A DNA stretch of 64,000 nucleotides from Sulfuricurvum sp. Its GTDB lineage: Bacteria; Campylobacterota; Campylobacteria; Campylobacterales; Sulfurimonadaceae. The stretch lies in assembly GCF_030691015.1 (NCBI RefSeq), contig NZ_JAUYFF010000019.1:62001-126000 (forward strand). The letters are read 5' to 3'. The translations under genes were made by a program, and so were the position numbers. Positions 28,471 through 39,425 of the stretch are shown here, piece by piece (the first letter of the stretch is position 1; each line of letters opens with the position of its first letter). Below the pieces are notes generated by a model that did no database searches, had not been told where the DNA came from, and saw only the letters and a program-made list of their open reading frames with translations.

Positions 28471-28667
28471 GTCGTATTCTGATTTTATTTTTCATAGGGA
28501 TGATGAGTGTAAGCGGCGAAGAGATAAAAATTTCTCCCTCTTCCCCGAATGCTACGGAGGGGAAAAGTGTTTACTCACCTCCTGCCCCTTCCGTTGATGT
28601 TGTCGAAGAGGGTTGTGTACAGAAAGAGGATCAAAATGCGACGGGATATGGAGGTGCGAAATGGTAG
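28467..28667 (+). CDS. small secreted protein in the copper operon
   Basis: A 66-residue protein I do not recognise. A signal peptide (MSRILILFFIGMMSVSGEE) leaves a mature part of about 48 residues that is Pro/Ser-rich with a single Cys (EEGCVQKED). It starts in the cusF stop (ATGA) and its stop TAG lies within the start of the next gene (ATGGTAG), so translation is coupled on both sides. That coupling is the best evidence it is real. A metal or export role is a guess. Confidence 0.65.
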   Translation: MSRILILFFIGMMSVSGEEIKISPSSPNATEGKSVYSPPAPSVDVVEEGCVQKEDQNATGYGGAKW

Positions 28668-30004
28668 TGAAAACCGTTAGTACCTCGTTAGCGGCATTGT
28701 TCATCCTTTCGGGATGTTCTGTCATCTCTCAAAAAGAGGCGTTTGACTCGGTCAATCAGCTTACGCTGGAGCAGGGGAGCAAAAATCTTCAATGGATCAA
28801 AACCCCTCAAGAATCGGCGAGTGTCGATGAGAGTGTGCGAGTTCTTTTGTCAGAGCCGTTGACACAGGAGAATGCTGTGCGGATTATGTTGATAAATAAC
28901 CGCGCATTACAGCAAACCTATGAAAATATCGGGATTGCTCAGAGCGAGTTGGTGGAAGCGGGATTGATGCGTAATCCTCTTTTGGGCTACAGTATCGGAC
29001 GCGCTAACGGTATAACTACCTCCACGATCAGTGTGGAAGTGGCCTTTTTAGACCTTCTTTGGATCCCATTGCGGCGTGAACTTAGCGGATTGGCACTCGA
29101 AGAGACTACGCTCAGTGTCGGGGACAGTGTGTTACGCAGTGCAAGAGATGCAAAGAAGAGCTACATAGAGGCACGAATAGCCGAGGAAAAAGTAGCCCTT
29201 TATCGTTCGATTCTAAAATCCCATGAAGCGTCACTTCAGCTGGCGGTTCGCCAATATACTGCCGGGAATCTCTCCAAACGGGATATGCTCAAAATTCAAG
29301 AGAGCTATGAGCGTGCTCGTATCGAATCGATCAAGCTCGCACGAGAAAATGCTACGGCGCGGGAGTCCTTGAATAAAATTTTAGGAGTGTATGGGGAACA
29401 AACTCATTATACGTTGAGTTCAGAACCTCAAGAGCGTAGTGAGCCTACCGTTTCGGAACCCGGGTTAGAAAAACGTGCAATTAGCAACCGTCTTGATATG
29501 CGCAGTGCAATAAAATCGGTCGATTACGCCGCAAAGCAGGCAGGATACAGCGAAAACACACGTCTTTTGGATGAAGTGGAACTCTCGATAGAGAGTGAAA
29601 AAACAACGGGTGAAAAGCGGTTTAATACGTTTGGGATAAAACTTCCACTTCCGCTTTTTGATTTTGGACAGGCTCGGGTGAGCAAGTCGCAGGCCATCTA
29701 CAACCAAAGCGTGCATCGCCTTTATGAAATGGCCGTTAATGTTCGATCAGAGGTGCGCGAGGGGTATGCACACCTTCGATATACGTACGATATAGCACAC
29801 TCATACGATGAGGTGATTGTGAAAACCAATCAGCAGATATTAGAAGAGACACAGCTCTTTTATAACGGTATGTTAGACGGTATTTATGAGTTGCTGGAAG
29901 ATCAGCGACGTGCAGGTGAAGCAAAAATGGAAGCGCTTGATGCGTTGGGAGAGTATAAGAGGGCACAAGCCGATTTGGAATATACGATAGGGGGGAAACT
30001 TTAA
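28661..30004 (+). CDS. TolC-family outer-membrane lipoprotein (CusC-like)
   Basis: A 447-residue outer membrane efflux protein. The lipobox is LFILSGCS near residue 18. The two-fold OEP repeat is visible: NALQQTYENIGIAQSELVEAG in the first half (read NRALQQ) and RLDMRSAIKSVDYAAKQAGYS in the second, with long helices. ATG 28661 follows GAGGTGCGAA; an in-frame ATG at 28613 lies within the small upstream gene and skips the signal. No RND pump or membrane fusion protein gene is adjacent, unlike CusCFBA. Its stop overlaps the oxidase start. Confidence 0.88.
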   Translation: MVVKTVSTSLAALFILSGCSVISQKEAFDSVNQLTLEQGSKNLQWIKTPQESASVDESVRVLLSEPLTQENAVRIMLINNRALQQTYENIGIAQSELVEAGLMRNPLLGYSIGRANGITTSTISVEVAFLDLLWIPLRRELSGLALEETTLSVGDSVLRSARDAKKSYIEARIAEEKVALYRSILKSHEASLQLAVRQYTAGNLSKRDMLKIQESYERARIESIKLARENATARESLNKILGVYGEQTHYTLSSEPQERSEPTVSEPGLEKRAISNRLDMRSAIKSVDYAAKQAGYSENTRLLDEVELSIESEKTTGEKRFNTFGIKLPLPLFDFGQARVSKSQAIYNQSVHRLYEMAVNVRSEVREGYAHLRYTYDIAHSYDEVIVKTNQQILEETQLFYNGMLDGIYELLEDQRRAGEAKMEALDALGEYKRAQADLEYTIGGKL

Positions 30005-31338
30005 TGGGACAGGATAGACGCGATTTTTTAGGTTTGGGTGCGGCATTGATCGCATCCGCAGCCCTGAGTTCCAATCTCAAAGCCTCCGAGCATGACCATG
30101 GTGCCCATGAAGGGATAAAGCGTCAGCTCACCCTTGTAAAAAATCCGAAAAAGGTTCTCTCACCTGCTACGATCATTACCTCAAAAGAGGGAAAAAATTA
30201 TAATCCCGTCGTAACCCTCAACGGGTGGAGCCTTCCGTATGAAATGAAAGAGGGGGTGAAAGAGTTTCGTATTATTGCTGAACCGGTGGTTCGTGAGTTT
30301 GCCCCCGGAATGGTGGTGAACTGTTGGGGATACAACGGTACCTCTCCGGGACCTACGATCGAAGCGGTGGAGGGAGATCGTGTGCGGCTGATTGTAACGA
30401 ACCGCCTTAGCGAACATACGACGATCCATTGGCACGGTCTTATCCTCCCTAACGGGATGGATGGGGTAGGGGGATTAACGCAGGTACAGATCGCTCCGGG
30501 TGAAACGTATGTATATGAATTTACCCTCCGCCAAAGCGGGACGTTTATGTATCACCCTCATGCCGATGAGATGGTGCAGATGGCGATGGGGTGTATGGGG
30601 ATGTTTATCGTTCACCCAAAAACCCCGAAAGAGCATAAAGTAGATCGGGATTTTTGTTTTCTTCTCGCCAGCTACGACGTAGCACCGGGGACGTATACCC
30701 CAAACCCTTCAACCATGACCGAGTTCAATATCTGGAGCTTTAACAGCCGTGTTTTTCCGGGGATTGACTCCATGAATGTGCGGGTTGGGGATCGTGTCCG
30801 TATCCGTGTTGGAAATTTGACAATGACAAACCATCCGATTCATATGCACGGGCATCCGTTTGAGGTGACGTGCACCGACGGCGGATGGGTTCCAAAAGGG
30901 GCACGTTGGCCTGAAGTCACCATTGATATCGGAGTGGGGCAGGTGAGAGCTTTTGAATTTGTCGCCACTGAAGAGGGGGATTGGTCGCTGCATTGCCATA
31001 AATCACATCATACGATGGGACCTATGGGGCACAGCGTTCCGAATATGCTCGGAGTCAAGCAAGATGATTTGACCGAAAAAATCAGCGATTTAATGCCCGA
31101 TTATATGTATATGCCGATGGGAAAAAACGGGATGGCGGAGATGCAGGATATGGTGGAAATGGGGATGAAACTACCGGAAAATACTTTGCCGATGATGACC
31201 GGACGCGGACCGTTCGGCCCGATTGAGATGGGGGGAATGTTTACCCTCGTGAAAGTACGTCGTAATCAACCTAAAGGCGATTATAGCGATCCGGGCTGGT
31301 ATGAACATCCCAAAGGGAGCGTAGCATACAAAATCTGA
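30004..31338 (+). CDS. multicopper oxidase (Tat-exported, copper resistance type)
   Basis: A 444-residue periplasmic oxidase, probably acting on Cu(I). The Tat signal DRRDFLGLGAALIASAAL is at the N-terminus. The four copper-ligand motifs are intact: IHWHG (H142, H144), HPHADEM (H184, H186), HPIHMHGHPF (H277-H284) and HCHKSHH (H330-H336, including the Cys331 of the type 1 site). A Met-rich stretch follows (YMYMPMGKNGMAEMQDMVEM), as in CueO and CopA. It ends one base before the convergent YjdF-like gene. Its operon (CusF, small protein, TolC-type, oxidase) points to copper detoxification. Confidence 0.92.
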   Translation: MGQDRRDFLGLGAALIASAALSSNLKASEHDHGAHEGIKRQLTLVKNPKKVLSPATIITSKEGKNYNPVVTLNGWSLPYEMKEGVKEFRIIAEPVVREFAPGMVVNCWGYNGTSPGPTIEAVEGDRVRLIVTNRLSEHTTIHWHGLILPNGMDGVGGLTQVQIAPGETYVYEFTLRQSGTFMYHPHADEMVQMAMGCMGMFIVHPKTPKEHKVDRDFCFLLASYDVAPGTYTPNPSTMTEFNIWSFNSRVFPGIDSMNVRVGDRVRIRVGNLTMTNHPIHMHGHPFEVTCTDGGWVPKGARWPEVTIDIGVGQVRAFEFVATEEGDWSLHCHKSHHTMGPMGHSVPNMLGVKQDDLTEKISDLMPDYMYMPMGKNGMAEMQDMVEMGMKLPENTLPMMTGRGPFGPIEMGGMFTLVKVRRNQPKGDYSDPGWYEHPKGSVAYKI

Positions 31339-31339
31339 T

Positions 31340-31918
31340 TTAGAGCCGCCTAATACGCTTCCATAGCAAGAGGAACAGTAATATTCCGATATAGGTGGCC
31401 GCCATATCTTTTTGAGGATCCCACGGATCTCCCTGCATTCCTAAAAAAGCAGTCCCCAGCTCTGCATGGGTTGCTTCGGTCACTGCCCATTCGAGTACTT
31501 CATACACCCCTGAAACCGCAATTAGAAAAAGAACGGTACCATACAAAGCAATCGGTTTGAGTCGCTGAAAAGAAGAAAAAAGTTCATAAAACGGTAAAAA
31601 GAGTAAAAAGGCAAATAAAAAATGAATTAAACGGTCGTAATGGTTCCTCTCAAATCCGAAATAATCGGTGATGGGAGAAAAAAACGGCATTTCGCTGTAG
31701 GTGTAATGTGCGCCGATGGCATGTAAAACAAAAAAAAGAAAGAGCATCCAAACACTTTTGTTTGAAAAATTAAAACGGCGATCACTCCAGATTAAGAGTG
31801 GTAAAGCGGCAAATACGAGGATGTTTTCAAGGAACCAATCATCACGATACCACGGGTTAATTGCTAAATAAAACCAAATGGTTATATAGAGAAGAAAAAG
31901 AGAAAGTTTTAATTTCAT
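31340..31918 (-). CDS. DUF2238/YjdF family membrane protein
   Basis: A 192-residue inner-membrane protein with about five or six hydrophobic helices. The segment QGDPWDPQKDMAATYIG matches the conserved loop of the YjdF/DUF2238 family, and YDRLIHFLFAFLLFLPFYEL is another family region. Its function is unknown; it is not the YjdF riboswitch-associated azaaromatic protein. It converges with the multicopper oxidase, one base apart, and has no partner on its own strand. Confidence 0.75.
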   Translation of the reverse strand: MKLKLSLFLLYITIWFYLAINPWYRDDWFLENILVFAALPLLIWSDRRFNFSNKSVWMLFLFFVLHAIGAHYTYSEMPFFSPITDYFGFERNHYDRLIHFLFAFLLFLPFYELFSSFQRLKPIALYGTVLFLIAVSGVYEVLEWAVTEATHAELGTAFLGMQGDPWDPQKDMAATYIGILLFLLLWKRIRRL

Positions 31919-31987
31919 AGCTGTATGATAACACAGATAGTGAGAAAGAATATTTTTTTGATTGTGTAGTAAGTGAAGAGGTAAAGG

Positions 31988-32064
31988 TGGCGCAGCGGAC
32001 GGGACTCGAACCCGCGACCTCCTGCGTGACAGGCAGGCATTCTAACCAACTGAACTACCGCTGC
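31988..32064 (-). tRNA. tRNA-Asp (GTC)
   Basis: Reads 5' to 3' on the minus strand. The acceptor GCAGCGG pairs with CCGCTGC, the discriminator is G and CCA is encoded. The anticodon stem is CCTGC/GCAGG with loop CTGTCAC, giving GTC. The T-loop TTCGAGT is standard. It is last in a four-tRNA operon. Confidence 0.97.
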
Positions 32065-32076
32065 AGCCAAAAATTA

Positions 32077-32152
32077 TGGTGGGAATTACAAGACTCGAAC
32101 TTGTGACATCTACCTTGTAAGGGTAGCGCTCTACCAACTGAGCTAAACTCCC
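32077..32152 (-). tRNA. tRNA-Val (TAC)
   Basis: Minus strand. The acceptor GGGAGTT pairs with AATTCCC (one G-T), the discriminator is A and CCA is encoded. The anticodon stem is CTACC/GGTAG with loop CTTACAA, giving TAC. The D-arm GCTCAGTTGGTAGAGC and T-loop TTCGAGT are standard. Confidence 0.97.
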
Positions 32153-32207
32153 AAATTAAGATGAAAATCATCTCATTTGTAAAATCAAATAACATTTTTG
32201 AAACAAG

Positions 32208-32283
32208 TGGCGACCCCTAAAGGATTTGAACCTCTGTTCCTACCATGAAGTGATAGTGTCCTTGGCCACTAGACGAAAGGGTC
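32208..32283 (-). tRNA. tRNA-Glu (TTC) with C33
   Basis: Minus strand. The acceptor GACCCTT pairs with AGGGGTC, the discriminator is G and CCA is encoded. The anticodon stem is CTATC/GGTAG and the loop is ACTTCAT, giving TTC at 32249-32247. Position 33, almost always T, is C here (base 32250). All stems are otherwise intact and the gene sits within an expressed tRNA operon, so it does not look like a pseudogene. Confidence 0.9.
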
Positions 32284-32299
32284 ACTGAAATCAACAATA

Positions 32300-32375
32300 T
32301 GGTGTCCCGTGATGGATTCGAACCATCGACCCCTTCATTAAAAGTGAAATGCTCTACCAGCTGAGCTAACGGGAC
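32300..32375 (-). tRNA. tRNA-Lys (TTT)
   Basis: Minus strand, first gene of the operon. The acceptor GTCCCGT pairs with ACGGGAC, the discriminator is A and CCA is encoded. The anticodon stem is TTTCA/TGAAG with loop CTTTTAA, giving TTT. The D-arm GCTCAGCTGGTAGAGC and T-loop TTCGAAT are standard. Confidence 0.97.
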
Positions 32376-32413
32376 CTCTTCAATCATCAAAACTGGACGA
32401 TTGTGAGGGCGAA

Positions 32414-32442
32414 ATTATAGGGGAAAGATGTCGTTTTGTCAA
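32414..32442 (-). promoter_or_regulatory. consensus sigma70 promoter of the tRNA operon
   Basis: On the minus strand TTGACA (32442-32437) and TATAAT (32419-32414) are both perfect and are separated by exactly 17 bases. Transcription would start near 32407, about 32 bases before tRNA-Lys. Full consensus at both boxes is rare in this phylum and suits strong tRNA expression. It lies just past the 3' end of cinA. Confidence 0.88.
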
Positions 32443-32456
32443 GGAAAAAGAACGAT

Positions 32457-33548
32457 TTAGGTAAAAAACAATTCTTTGTCACTATTGAGCAGCATTTTAA
32501 CGGCCATCAGTACACTTTGCTCTTGGATGTAGTTACGATCCCCTTCGAAATGAAAACGTTCCGTATGGACAGACGTTTTTGACCTTGCACTGATGTAGAC
32601 GGTTCCCACCGGCTTGGCATCCGTGCCGCCGGTAGGTCCTGCAACACCGCTGATAGCCATTGCATAATCAGAAAAACTGACATTCATAGCCCCCTCGGAC
32701 ATCTCTAAGACAACTTCGGCGCTTACGGCACCGTGCTGTTCAATCGCGTCATCATCGACTGCCAGCCAGTTGGCTTTAAGCGTATTAGAGTAGGTAATGA
32801 GTGAACCGTCGAAAATAGCGGAAGCACCGCTTTGGGAGGTGAAAAAATGGGCGAGGGAACCGCCGCTACAACTTTCGGCAAACGAGATTTTTTTATGGTG
32901 GTGAGCGAGCTTCTCAATAATGAACGCGCCGATATTGGTAGCCGCAATGACTTTATGATGCATTAAACCGCGAGCAGATGCAATAAACTGTGAAAGATTC
33001 CCATGACGTCGGGTATGGATACGAATTTTGAGCCACCCCTCTATCAATTCACTGAATTCGAGTTTTACATCGAAGTTTTGGGCTAAAGGCTCAAGGAGCG
33101 TTTGGGCACTGAGGAGTTCTTCATTAAAGAGGTGGATAGTGGCAAGACGCGACTCATCATCGATAAGAATCGGGGGGAGCATTTTCCCCTCCGTTGCTAA
33201 AATAACGTTGATCTCAGAGCTGTTATGGGTGAGGAGATAGCTGCCGTTCTCTAAGATACTGGCGCGGGATGGGATAAGCATCTGCTCTTTTAAAATTTGA
33301 TTGTCGGCGGTAACGGTACTGAGGAGTTTTCCCACAATCGTAAAGGTATTTTTTGTTGTGATGATGATGAGCTTGGATTCGTTTTTTAAAAGAGTTTCTA
33401 AGTGTAAGAAAAGTCCTTTATCCGACTCTTCAAAATAGTTGATGGAATCGATCGACGCAAGACGGTTTTTGATACTTCGGAGGATATAACGCTCATACGC
33501 TTCATTCAAAATCAGCCGATTACCTACGAAAATAACATCACGTTTCAT
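32457..33548 (-). CDS. cinA: CinA-like protein with nicotinamide-nucleotide amidase domain
   Basis: About 363 residues. The C-terminal CinA/PncC domain is clear: SFAESCSGGSLAHFFTSQSG, SLITYSNTLKANWL, HGAVSAEVVLEMSEGA, AISGVAGPTGGTDAKPVGTVYI. This domain deamidates NMN in pyridine nucleotide recycling. The N-terminal 190 residues (VIFVGNRLILNEAYERYI onward) resemble the MoCF-type CinA domain only weakly and may have lost activity. Start at 33548 follows CAGGAAAACC; an in-frame ATG further out (33584) is less likely. It is divergent from ileS. Confidence 0.85.
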   Translation of the reverse strand: MKRDVIFVGNRLILNEAYERYILRSIKNRLASIDSINYFEESDKGLFLHLETLLKNESKLIIITTKNTFTIVGKLLSTVTADNQILKEQMLIPSRASILENGSYLLTHNSSEINVILATEGKMLPPILIDDESRLATIHLFNEELLSAQTLLEPLAQNFDVKLEFSELIEGWLKIRIHTRRHGNLSQFIASARGLMHHKVIAATNIGAFIIEKLAHHHKKISFAESCSGGSLAHFFTSQSGASAIFDGSLITYSNTLKANWLAVDDDAIEQHGAVSAEVVLEMSEGAMNVSFSDYAMAISGVAGPTGGTDAKPVGTVYISARSKTSVHTERFHFEGDRNYIQEQSVLMAVKMLLNSDKELFFT

Positions 33549-33614
33549 GGTTTTCCTGAGTATAAAATTGGGATAGTATAGCACAGTGACAGCAAATTTT
33601 AATCACCTAAAAGA

Positions 33615-33620
33615 TATAAT
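33615..33620 (+). promoter_or_regulatory. -10 box of the ileS promoter
   Basis: TATAAT is 27 bases upstream of the ileS ATG, in the 98-base divergent gap with cinA. The ileS ribosome site is ATAAGGTAACAG. A TATACT on the minus strand at 33575-33580 is the likely -10 for cinA. No T-box or other riboswitch can fit the short leader. Confidence 0.6.
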
Positions 33621-33646
33621 GCACCACTTTTTCTATAAGGTAACAG

Positions 33647-36406
33647 ATGGATTATAAAGAGACCCTCCTTCTACCTCAGACTGAATTTCCGATGCGTGGA
33701 AATTTGGTTCAAAACGAGCCTACACGGTATGCTGCGTGGATTGCAAACGATGTTTACGGCAAAATGAAGGCCAATCGAAAAGGCTCAGAGAGTTTTACGC
33801 TGCATGACGGTCCTCCGTATGCCAACGGTCACACCCATATCGGTCATGCTCTCAATAAAGTTCTTAAAGATATTATTGTTAAATATCACTATTTCAACGG
33901 TAAATCGGTTCGCTTTACTCCCGGTTGGGATTGTCACGGGCTACCTATCGAGCAGCAAGTAGAGAAAAAACTGGGCGGAAAACAGAAAAAAGAGCTTCTT
34001 AGCACCGCAGAAGTCCGTCAAATGTGCCGCGATCACGCGTCAGAATTTGTCGATATTCAGCGCTCAGAGTTTAAAAAGCTCGGTGTTATCGCTGATTGGG
34101 ATAATCCGTATTTGACGATGGATTCCAAGTTTGAAGCGAATATCTACCGCACCCTTTGCGCCGTGGCGAAAAAAGGGCTTTTGATCGAGCGTTCAAAACC
34201 GGTCTATTGGAGTTGGGCGGAGCGCACCGCGTTAGCTGAAGCGGAAGTCGAATACGAAGACAAAGAGGACTACTCTATCTATGTCGCGTTTGAACTGAGC
34301 GATGAAGCAAAGGTGCGTGCAGGGATCGAGGGGAATGCCGCCATCGTCATCTGGACGACGACACCGTGGACATTGCCTGCCAATACGGGGATATCTCTTA
34401 ACCCTGATGAAATCTATGTTCGAACATCAGACGGTTATATCGTGGCTGAAAAACGCTATGAGTCGATGATTGAAGAGGGTATTTTTAACGGCACCGTCGT
34501 TCAAAAAATCGAAGCTAAAAAGTTCGAAAACCTCTATGCGATTAACCCTCTCAACGGTCGTGGTTCACACTTGGTTTTGGGTGAGCACGTTTTGATGGAG
34601 AACGGTTCGGGATGTGTTCATACCGCACCTGGGCACGGGGAAGACGACTACCGTATCGGTCTTCGTTATAACCTCGAAGTGGTGATGCCGGTTGATGAGA
34701 CGGGATGTTATGATAACACCGTCGTCCGTGAAAAACTCCTTCCGAACCCTGAAGAGTTCGTCGGTAAACACATCTTTAAATGCAATGAACCGATTATCGA
34801 ATTACTTGGTGACAAAGCGCTTAAAGTGTCTAAATTTCGTCACTCCTATCCGCATTGCTGGAGAAGCCATACTCCATTGATTTATCGTGCGACGAAGCAG
34901 TGGTTTATCAGCGTCGATGGAATCCCAGAGGGTGAAACAAAAACACTTCGCGAAATCGCTCAGGCCGAAGTAGCTAAAACGGCGTTTTATCCTGAGAGCG
35001 GACGTAACCGTTTGGGTTCAATGGTCGAGAACCGACCGGACTGGTGTATTTCCCGTCAGCGTGATTGGGGAGTGCCTATCGCATTTTTCCGCGTTAAGGC
35101 AACGGGTGAAGTCATCCTCGATGAGAAAGTGCTCAACTTTATCGCGATGATTTTCGAGATGCACAGCACCGATGCGTGGTATTCGATGAGCATCGAAGAG
35201 CTTCTTTATCCGGGATCGGGATACAAAGCGGACGAACTTGAAAAAGTTTCCGACATTCTCGACGTTTGGTTTGACAGCGGTTCGACGTGGAATGCGGTGC
35301 TTAAATCCCGTAACTACGATGCGGGAGAGTATCCTGCCGATTTATACATCGAAGGATCTGATCAGCATCGCGGATGGTTCCAATCCTCACTCTTTTTGAG
35401 TACGGCAGTGGAACATATCGCTCCGTACAAAGCGCTTCTCACTCACGGATTCACCGTTGATGAGAAGGGTGAGAAGATGTCGAAATCCAAAGGGAACGTC
35501 GTCGCCCCTGAATCGGTGCTCAAAGAGTACGGAAGTGAAATTTTGCGTCTGTGGGTAGCGATGAGCGATTATCAGGGAGATCTGAAAATCTCCGGCAATA
35601 TCCTCAAACAAACAGCAGATCAATACCGTAAACTACGTAATACCTTCCGTATTATGCTCGCTAATCTTGATGGACTGGACGCTATCGTTCCCTACAGTGA
35701 AATGGGTGAGATCGATAAATGGATCGTGGCAAAAGCCAAAGAGGTGTTTGATGAAACACACCGTTTGTTCGGGGAGTACAACTTCGTTCACGGGATGAGC
35801 GGACTGAATTATTTCATCGTGAATGAACTCAGCGGTGTTTATATCGATATCACCAAAGACCGTATGTACTGTGATGGGGCCAACTCAAGCGAGCGCCGCT
35901 CGACTCAAAGTGCTATGGCGATCATCGCTAAATCGATGTTGGGTCTTATCGCTCCGATTTTGACCTATACCGCCGATGAGATTTTCGAAAATGCTCCCTC
36001 TATTTTAAAGGGAGAAGCAAACGATATTTTCGATGTAACGTATGCTTCTATTGAAGCGGTTGAGAGCAGCTGGGATGACGCAACGATGAAAGTGATCCGT
36101 GAAAAGTTCAATGAGATCGTGGACGGATTGAAAAAAGAGAAGGTGATTAAAAATACCCTTGAACTCGTTATCTCTACCAGCTCAGAGTCTGCCAAAGCAA
36201 TGAAAAAAGCGGATATCGAAGAGTATCTGGTCATCTCTAAATGGTGTGCCTGTGAACTGAAAGATATTTTAGGGACGTTTGAGATCGAGGGGGATACATT
36301 CAATATTGCCCTTGCATCCAAAGCAAAATGTCCACGTTGTTGGAAATATCACAGCGAAGACGAAGAATCATTGTGTCCGCGTTGTGCGCAGGTAGTTGCG
36401 GTATGA
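33647..36406 (+). CDS. ileS: isoleucyl-tRNA synthetase
   Basis: Charges tRNA-Ile, 919 residues, class I. The HIGH motif (NGHTHIGHA) is at 64-67 and KMSKS at 610-614, with the editing (CP1) domain between, including TTTPWTLPANTG near 237. The C-terminal zinc finger KCPRCWKYH...LCPRC has Cys at 895, 898, 910 and 913. The stop overlaps the following small gene (ATGA), and gatA and guaB follow, as in C. jejuni from memory. Confidence 0.98.
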   Translation: MDYKETLLLPQTEFPMRGNLVQNEPTRYAAWIANDVYGKMKANRKGSESFTLHDGPPYANGHTHIGHALNKVLKDIIVKYHYFNGKSVRFTPGWDCHGLPIEQQVEKKLGGKQKKELLSTAEVRQMCRDHASEFVDIQRSEFKKLGVIADWDNPYLTMDSKFEANIYRTLCAVAKKGLLIERSKPVYWSWAERTALAEAEVEYEDKEDYSIYVAFELSDEAKVRAGIEGNAAIVIWTTTPWTLPANTGISLNPDEIYVRTSDGYIVAEKRYESMIEEGIFNGTVVQKIEAKKFENLYAINPLNGRGSHLVLGEHVLMENGSGCVHTAPGHGEDDYRIGLRYNLEVVMPVDETGCYDNTVVREKLLPNPEEFVGKHIFKCNEPIIELLGDKALKVSKFRHSYPHCWRSHTPLIYRATKQWFISVDGIPEGETKTLREIAQAEVAKTAFYPESGRNRLGSMVENRPDWCISRQRDWGVPIAFFRVKATGEVILDEKVLNFIAMIFEMHSTDAWYSMSIEELLYPGSGYKADELEKVSDILDVWFDSGSTWNAVLKSRNYDAGEYPADLYIEGSDQHRGWFQSSLFLSTAVEHIAPYKALLTHGFTVDEKGEKMSKSKGNVVAPESVLKEYGSEILRLWVAMSDYQGDLKISGNILKQTADQYRKLRNTFRIMLANLDGLDAIVPYSEMGEIDKWIVAKAKEVFDETHRLFGEYNFVHGMSGLNYFIVNELSGVYIDITKDRMYCDGANSSERRSTQSAMAIIAKSMLGLIAPILTYTADEIFENAPSILKGEANDIFDVTYASIEAVESSWDDATMKVIREKFNEIVDGLKKEKVIKNTLELVISTSSESAKAMKKADIEEYLVISKWCACELKDILGTFEIEGDTFNIALASKAKCPRCWKYHSEDEESLCPRCAQVVAV

Positions 36407-36524
36407 TCGATGTCACACAACCCGTTCCGATGAGTTTTATTGCTGAAACAGTCGGGGTAATTTTTGTCGTAATTGCCGCAGGGATTGCGATGGTAAAACA
36501 AGCAAAACGTAGAAAGGAAAGTGT

Positions 36525-36528
<4 letters not shown>
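36403..36528 (+). CDS. small single-helix membrane protein between ileS and gatA
   Basis: A 41-residue protein. One membrane helix, [20 protein letters not shown], is followed by a basic tail KQAKRRKES, predicting the C-terminus inside. It starts in the ileS stop (ATGA) and its own stop overlaps the gatA start (ATGA), so it is coupled on both sides. From memory C. jejuni has a small membrane protein gene (Cj1060c) at this exact place. Function unknown. Confidence 0.75.
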
Positions 36529-39315
<2,787 letters not shown>

Positions 39316-39367
39316 TCTACGTATGAAGAGTTAGAGGGAGCAATCCCTACTAAATTTGTAGAGATAC

Positions 39368-39397
39368 TTGGGAAAAACTGAGAAATCACGATACAAT
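39368..39397 (+). promoter_or_regulatory. probable metY promoter
   Basis: TTGGGA (39368-39373) and TACAAT (39392-39397) are 18 bases apart in the 110-base gap after guaB. Another TATAAT overlaps the guaB stop at 39311. A weak 5-bp hairpin (39335-39348) without T-run lies between. Confidence 0.5.
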
Positions 39398-39399
39398 AA

Positions 39400-39417
39400 T
39401 TTACAAAACAATGTAAA
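39400..39417 (+). promoter_or_regulatory. inverted repeat upstream of metY, operator or hairpin candidate
   Basis: TTTACA-N6-TGTAAA is a perfect 18-base dyad located just after the -10 box and running into the ribosome site AAAGG. The position fits a repressor operator or an RNA hairpin that limits ribosome access. A close relative occurs at 44761-44778. Confidence 0.45.
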
Positions 39418-39425
39418 GGATGATT

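Noticed and set aside
32208-32283. tRNA-Glu as a pseudogene
   Set aside because: Acceptor, D, anticodon and T stems pair well, CCA is encoded and it lies within a strong tRNA operon; only position 33 is unusual.
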